Positions 32,641-36,112 of a DNA stretch of 36,112 nucleotides are shown here, in pieces. Made by a program: the position numbers and the translations under genes. Source of the stretch: Bacteroidia bacterium (GTDB lineage: Bacteria > Bacteroidota > Bacteroidia > Flavobacteriales > Flavobacteriaceae). The stretch lies in contig JAUIGC010000015.1 of assembly GCA_030429835.1 (NCBI GenBank), positions 1 through 36,112 of the forward strand, written 5' to 3'. Within the stretch, counting starts at the first letter, position 1, and the number at the start of each line of letters is the position of its first letter. The notes under the pieces are model-generated. The model saw only the letters and a program-made list of their open reading frames with translations. It made no database searches and was not told where the DNA came from.

Positions 32641-33510
32641 TTAGTTAGGCCTACCGTTCCATATTTCAATATCATCTATCCACTGATACATGGGAAAAGA
32701 GTTGCCATACACTTGAGTGAGCATTATAAAATCCATAGGGTCATTATTGTAAGTTGTAGGGCCAAAATGTTCCCCGATCAATTGATCGTTGATTTTCATT
32801 GAGGCGTACCCATCTTCACCTACGTCCCATTTAATATAGAATTCCACTTTGAACCATTCACCTTTGATTAAAGGTATATCATAGTTTTCTACCTGCCATA
32901 TGGGTTCTTGGGGGTTTCGATCTCCCTGAAATATCCAGAGCGGTCTCCCATGAATGTCTTTGGTCATAAAAGCAATCATTCTAAACCCTTTATTTTGGGC
33001 ATATTGCTTGGTTTTATATTCCCAAATGGCTCGCCATTGGTCTTTTCCCAAAAGAGATAAAGTATCCGTCTTCATCCAATAGCTCATAGAAAGCTCTTTG
33101 GGATTATCCTTTAAATTATTTATTTGATAGGGTGTTTGGGTTACTCGTACATCATAAGTTACCTCTTGGTAAAGTGTAGTGGTCGTATTTCCCATTGGGC
33201 CGTCCACTTTTTCCAATCGGTTGGTAATCGCTTTTCCATTATCATCATTTATCCTGTGTATACCACTAAAATCTGAACCTAGTATTTCTATTGGCCAAGA
33301 GAACCCCGTTTCATTATCAATTCCTGAAATAACTTGATAATCATGTTGGATATCGTTAAGGTAGGTGTCAGATTCAAAACCTGAACTAAACAAAAGTTGG
33401 GATTTTATCGTAACCCCATCTCCTTGAGGAATGGTCTCAATTCCACTATCCTTACTACAAGAACTTTGAAAAACTATAGCCGCCAAAAGGAGTATTGATT
33501 TTGTTTTCAT
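32641..33510 (-). CDS. Lipoprotein with jelly-roll (polysaccharide lyase/lectin-like) domain, copy 1
   Basis: The N-terminus MKTKSILLLAAIVFQSSCSKDSG is a lipoprotein signal with Cys18. The following S-K-D is typical of Bacteroidota lipoproteins, so an outer-membrane or surface location is likely. The ~270-residue remainder is beta-rich with SSGFES near its start, then SYWMKTDTL, QWRAIWEYKTK, GEWFKVEFYIKWDVGEDG and YQWIDDIEIWNG at the end. This pattern fits a concanavalin-like polysaccharide lyase or binding domain. It is a close paralogue of the next gene, with about three quarters identity by eye over the C-terminal ~220 residues. It is convergent with the polysaccharide locus, ending nine bases from it. 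Lyase activity is inferred. Confidence 0.75.
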   Translation of the reverse strand: MKTKSILLLAAIVFQSSCSKDSGIETIPQGDGVTIKSQLLFSSGFESDTYLNDIQHDYQVISGIDNETGFSWPIEILGSDFSGIHRINDDNGKAITNRLEKVDGPMGNTTTTLYQEVTYDVRVTQTPYQINNLKDNPKELSMSYWMKTDTLSLLGKDQWRAIWEYKTKQYAQNKGFRMIAFMTKDIHGRPLWIFQGDRNPQEPIWQVENYDIPLIKGEWFKVEFYIKWDVGEDGYASMKINDQLIGEHFGPTTYNNDPMDFIMLTQVYGNSFPMYQWIDDIEIWNGRPN

Positions 33511-33568
33511 AGGTATTTTAGTAAACGTTCCAAGAACAATTATACCTTCTCAAGGTAATTTATAATTA

Positions 33569-34468
33569 TCAATTTGGTAGACCGTTCCAAATCTTTATGT
33601 CATCTACCCACTGGTACATTGGAAAGGAGTTTCCATAGACCTGTGTGAGCATTATAAAATCCATGGGTTGGTCATTATGGGTGGTGGGGCCTTGATGTTC
33701 ACCTATTAGTTGATCGTTAACTTTCATAAAAGCATAACCGTCCTGACTTTCACTCCATTTAATATAGAATTCCACTTTAAACCATTTCCCTTTAATTAGT
33801 GGAATAGTATAGTTTTCTACCTGCCATATGGGTTCTTGGGGGTTTCGATCTCCCTGAAATATCCAAAGCGGTCTACCATGAATATCTTGGGCCATATAGG
33901 CTATCATTCTAAACCCCTTGTTTATGCCATAGTCCCTTGTTTTATATTCCCAAATGGCTCTCCATTGATCTTTTCCCAAAAGAGAAAGGGTATCCGTCTT
34001 TATCCAATACGATATATAGAGTTCTTTTGGATTACGCTTTATATTATTTATTTGATATGGGGTTTGGGTTACATGTACATCATAAGTTACCTCTTGGTAA
34101 AGTGTAGTGGTCATATTTCCCATTGGGCCGTTCACTTTTTCCAATCGATTGGTAATCGCTTTTCCATTATCATCATTTATCATGTGTATACCACTAAAGT
34201 CTGATCCCAAAATATAAACTGGCCAGGAATATCCAGTTTGGGTATCTTTTCCTTTGAGGTATTGATAGTCCTCTTCTGGAGAGCTCAAGGATATACCTTC
34301 AAAACCAGATTGAAAAAGCAGTTCAGGAGAGTCGGTCTGGGAAGGTCTTTTATCTTCATCTATAAAAACTTGTTCATAGCGATTTGGAGAGTCTTTTTTT
34401 AAAGAATAAAAAATCAATAAACCCAACAGTAAAATCAAAATCACTATTAATGGTTTTATTGCTTTCAT
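33569..34468 (-). CDS. Membrane-anchored jelly-roll (polysaccharide lyase/lectin-like) protein, copy 2
   Basis: This is a paralogue of the neighbouring lipoprotein. The same core motifs appear: FQSGFEG, SYWIKTDTL, QWRAIWEYKTR, GKWFKVEFYIKWSESQDG and YQWVDDIKIWNG. The anchor differs. Instead of a lipobox Cys it has a single uncleaved-looking transmembrane helix at about residues 6-23, with a Lys-rich stretch after it. The two genes share a 57-bp exactly identical stretch (32881-32937 and 33809-33865). This indicates recent duplication or gene conversion. It lies 58 bases upstream of copy 1 on the same strand, so they may be one transcript. Activity is unknown. Confidence 0.75.
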   Translation of the reverse strand: MKAIKPLIVILILLLGLLIFYSLKKDSPNRYEQVFIDEDKRPSQTDSPELLFQSGFEGISLSSPEEDYQYLKGKDTQTGYSWPVYILGSDFSGIHMINDDNGKAITNRLEKVNGPMGNMTTTLYQEVTYDVHVTQTPYQINNIKRNPKELYISYWIKTDTLSLLGKDQWRAIWEYKTRDYGINKGFRMIAYMAQDIHGRPLWIFQGDRNPQEPIWQVENYTIPLIKGKWFKVEFYIKWSESQDGYAFMKVNDQLIGEHQGPTTHNDQPMDFIMLTQVYGNSFPMYQWVDDIKIWNGLPN

Positions 34469-34508
34469 GTTTCAATAATTAAGATGCAATACAAGCGGCC
34501 TTAGCTAT

Positions 34509-35222
34509 TTAGTTCTCTTCCATAGTATGATACACATTCTGTACATCATCATCTTCCTCGATTTTCTCGAGTAATTTTTCAACATCGGCAGCCTCTTCCT
34601 CACTCAAGGGTTTGGTGACCTGCGGGATGCGCTCGAAACCAGATGACAGAATTTCGATTCCTCTATTTTCCAGTTCTTTTTGGATGGCTCCAAAACTTTC
34701 AAAAGGGGCATAGATCAAAATACCATCGTCGTCCACAAATACTTCTTCTGCACCAAAATCGATCATTTCCAGTTCCAGCTCTTCAGGATCGATACCCTCG
34801 GCCGGAATCCTAAAATTGCAGGTATGGTCGAACATAAATTCAACGGATCCTGAAGTTCCCAAACTTCCATCACACTTATTAAAGTAGCTTCTGATATTGG
34901 CAACCGTTCTGGTATTGTTATCCGTAGCAGTCTCTATTAATATGGCTATTCCATGTGGGCCGTAACCTTCAAAAAGCACTTCCTTATAATCCCCAAGGCT
35001 CTTATCGCTTGCCCTTTTAATGGCTCGCTCAATATTGTCCTTGGGCATGTTCACTGCCTTAGCGTTTTGTATAACAGCTCTTAATCTTGAATTTGCATCC
35101 GGATCTGGACCTCCTTCCTTTACAGCCATTACAATATCCTTCCCTATTCGGGTGAATGCCTTGGACATTGCTGCCCATCTCTTCATTTTACGTGCTTTCC
35201 TAAACTCAAAAGCTCTTCCCAT
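34509..35222 (-). CDS. YebC/PmpR family protein
   Basis: This is a member of the widespread YebC family, described as DNA-binding regulators and more recently linked to translation of difficult stretches. It has 237 residues. The N-terminus MGRAFEFRKARKMKRWAAMSKAFTRIGKDI differs from the usual AGHSKW opening but keeps K-x-x-K-FTR. Next come GGPDPDANSRLRAVIQNAKAVNMPKDNIERAIKRA and LFEGYGPHGIAILIETATDN, both signatures. The acidic C-terminus (EEDDDVQNVYHTMEEN) is also typical. It stands as a single gene between the lyase-like pair and the dehydratase. Confidence 0.93.
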   Translation of the reverse strand: MGRAFEFRKARKMKRWAAMSKAFTRIGKDIVMAVKEGGPDPDANSRLRAVIQNAKAVNMPKDNIERAIKRASDKSLGDYKEVLFEGYGPHGIAILIETATDNNTRTVANIRSYFNKCDGSLGTSGSVEFMFDHTCNFRIPAEGIDPEELELEMIDFGAEEVFVDDDGILIYAPFESFGAIQKELENRGIEILSSGFERIPQVTKPLSEEEAADVEKLLEKIEEDDDVQNVYHTMEEN

Positions 35223-35244
35223 AATTTTATTTGTTTGATGCTGG

Positions 35245-35252
35245 CAAATTTA
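35245..35252 (-). promoter_or_regulatory. Candidate -7 promoter box of the YebC-family gene
   Basis: Read on the minus strand this is TAAATTTG, an exact TAnnTTTG match 22 bases before the start codon. No -33 TTG is found at the usual spacing, so support is partial. Confidence 0.35.
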
Positions 35253-35301
35253 GCAAAATTCCCAAACGATAATATCGAAACTGATTTATGAATCCTTAAG
35301 G

Positions 35302-35589
35302 TTAATCACTTTCTATAATGTCCTCGATACTTCTGGCGAGCACAAAGTCTTTTTCAGTAACCCCATTGGCATCATGGGTACTTAGACGAATATTTACGGT
35401 TTTATAAACATTGCTCCAATCAGGATGGTGCCCTTGGGCTTCACATTCGAATGCAATTCTGGTCATGACAGAAAAAGCTTCCTTAAAATCCTTAAATTCA
35501 AAGGTAGTCTCAATTGCTCCATCCACGTACTCCCAGCCATCCAGCTGGCCTAAATAATCTTCTATTTGTTTATCTGTAAATTTTTCCAT
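35302..35589 (-). CDS. Pterin-4-alpha-carbinolamine dehydratase
   Basis: This enzyme dehydrates 4a-hydroxytetrahydrobiopterin to regenerate the pterin cofactor used by aromatic amino-acid hydroxylases. At 95 residues it is of family length. The active-site motif ECEAQGHHPDWSNVYKTVNIRL (about 48-69) carries the H-H-P signature and the second-shell W and Y. The C-terminal ends GVTEKDFVLARSIEDI, as in PCD/DCoH proteins. It is in the same orientation as the SDR gene upstream, with a 19-base gap, so the two are probably co-transcribed. No phenylalanine hydroxylase lies in the window. Confidence 0.93.
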   Translation of the reverse strand: MEKFTDKQIEDYLGQLDGWEYVDGAIETTFEFKDFKEAFSVMTRIAFECEAQGHHPDWSNVYKTVNIRLSTHDANGVTEKDFVLARSIEDIIESD

Positions 35590-35608
35590 TGCGTAAATTT
35601 TAAAAATT

Positions 35609-36112
35609 TTATTTTATTATATGATGGTCTATGATATCTTGGTACATAAACCTTAAGTTCTTGGGTAATAGGTTGGATTTTGGTAGTACGGCCAAATATC
35701 TATCCTCATTGGTCGTATATACCCTTTTGATGAGGGGGTTGAATTTTCCAACTCGTTCCAAAACCTCTTTCACAAAGTCCTCATGGTGTACTAAATCGGT
35801 ACTGCCAAGATGAAATATACCAGTTTTGTTCCTATTGATAAGATAATGAATTTGCTGCGTTAGCTTGTCATCATCGGTCACATTTAAGATTAAGTTAGGA
35901 AAAACCTCTATAGGTTCGTTATTTAAAATTAGGTTTTTCATATCCCGAATACGTGGAGAACTATTTCCAAAGACCATGGGTACCCTTAAAATACCCATTT
36001 TATCTTTTGGCAAGCGCATCAACATGTTTTCAATCTTTATTTTTAACCTACCATAGATGCTCTCAGATAGTGTTTTGTCATTTTCGTATGATGGATATTT
36101 ACTGTAAGCATC
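35609..36112 (-). CDS. RmlD-like NAD(P)-dependent sugar reductase/epimerase (SDR), partial (5' end beyond window)
   Basis: This is an extended SDR protein whose N-terminal Rossmann part lies beyond the window. The frame stays open from the window edge to the stop. It shows S-E-S-I-Y-G-R-L-K with the catalytic Y-x-x-x-K, then MGILRVPMVFGNSSPR, the substrate-binding loop typical of dTDP-4-dehydrorhamnose reductase-like enzymes. GIFHLGSTDLVHHEDFVKEVLERVG follows. An internal ATG at 36025 is not the true start, because conserved SDR sequence continues upstream of it. The precise substrate is not clear. It sits beside the dehydratase gene rather than in the polysaccharide locus. Confidence 0.85.
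   Translation of the reverse strand, partial: DAYSKYPSYENDKTLSESIYGRLKIKIENMLMRLPKDKMGILRVPMVFGNSSPRIRDMKNLILNNEPIEVFPNLILNVTDDDKLTQQIHYLINRNKTGIFHLGSTDLVHHEDFVKEVLERVGKFNPLIKRVYTTNEDRYLAVLPKSNLLPKNLRFMYQDIIDHHIIK

Overview
The window looks like a chromosomal segment of a marine member of the Flavobacteriaceae (Bacteroidota), close in gene content to genera such as Maribacter, Zobellia or Arenibacter. The evidence is low-GC DNA, Bacteroidota-type -7 promoter boxes (TAnnTTTG), and lineage-typical conserved genes: DUF3822 next to rsmD, DUF4126, a DnaX without zinc cysteines, and a lipoprotein starting CSKD. No ribosomal operon, tRNA, CRISPR array, insertion sequence or prophage is visible.

Layout. 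Positions 1-1295 (minus) hold the 5' part of dnaX, cut by the window edge. The RNase P RNA gene rnpB (1407-1702, plus) follows. A minus-strand block (1708-5908) encodes a DUF2914 membrane protein, a YitT-type membrane protein, RsmD, a DUF3822 protein and a membrane-anchored protein of unknown function. A plus-strand housekeeping run (6009-11238) carries a RecD-like helicase, a DUF4126 membrane protein, kdsB, a HAD phosphatase, a KdnB-like iron-type dehydrogenase and a PlsC-type acyltransferase. An A-rich, apparently acquired type IIG restriction-modification gene (11461-15123) sits alone and is split by one in-frame TAA at 13279. It is followed by small repeats and a strong terminator.

An exopolysaccharide/O-antigen locus then runs from 15669 to 32631 (plus). 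It starts with a TagO/WecA-type phosphosugar transferase, a Wzx flippase, a Wzy-like polymerase/ligase and a GT4 glycosyltransferase. Next come a deacetylase-like protein, a predicted alpha/alpha-toroid protein, an AsnB amidotransferase and a WecG/TagA-type transferase. A broken FemAB-deacetylase chimera, WecB, a Wzc-type tyrosine kinase and a formyltransferase-like/GINT1-like protein complete it. TagO + WecB + WecG without a visible WecC dehydrogenase suggests a GlcNAc-ManNAc primer on undecaprenyl diphosphate. The repeat unit would then be extended by the GT4 enzyme, modified, flipped by Wzx, polymerised and length-controlled by Wzc. No Wza exporter is in the window.

Two tandem, recently duplicated jelly-roll-type secreted proteins (32641-34468, minus) close the locus; they may bind or cleave the polymer. 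The right end (minus) returns to housekeeping genes: a YebC-family protein, a pterin carbinolamine dehydratase and a partial RmlD-like SDR protein.

The most notable observations are four. The restriction-modification gene carries a single nonsense codon. The FemAB/deacetylase remnant is fused at a recognisable junction. The kdsB-HAD-kdnB operon suggests 8-oxidised or 8-amino Kdo in the LPS core. The polysaccharide locus holds several poorly characterised modifying enzymes.
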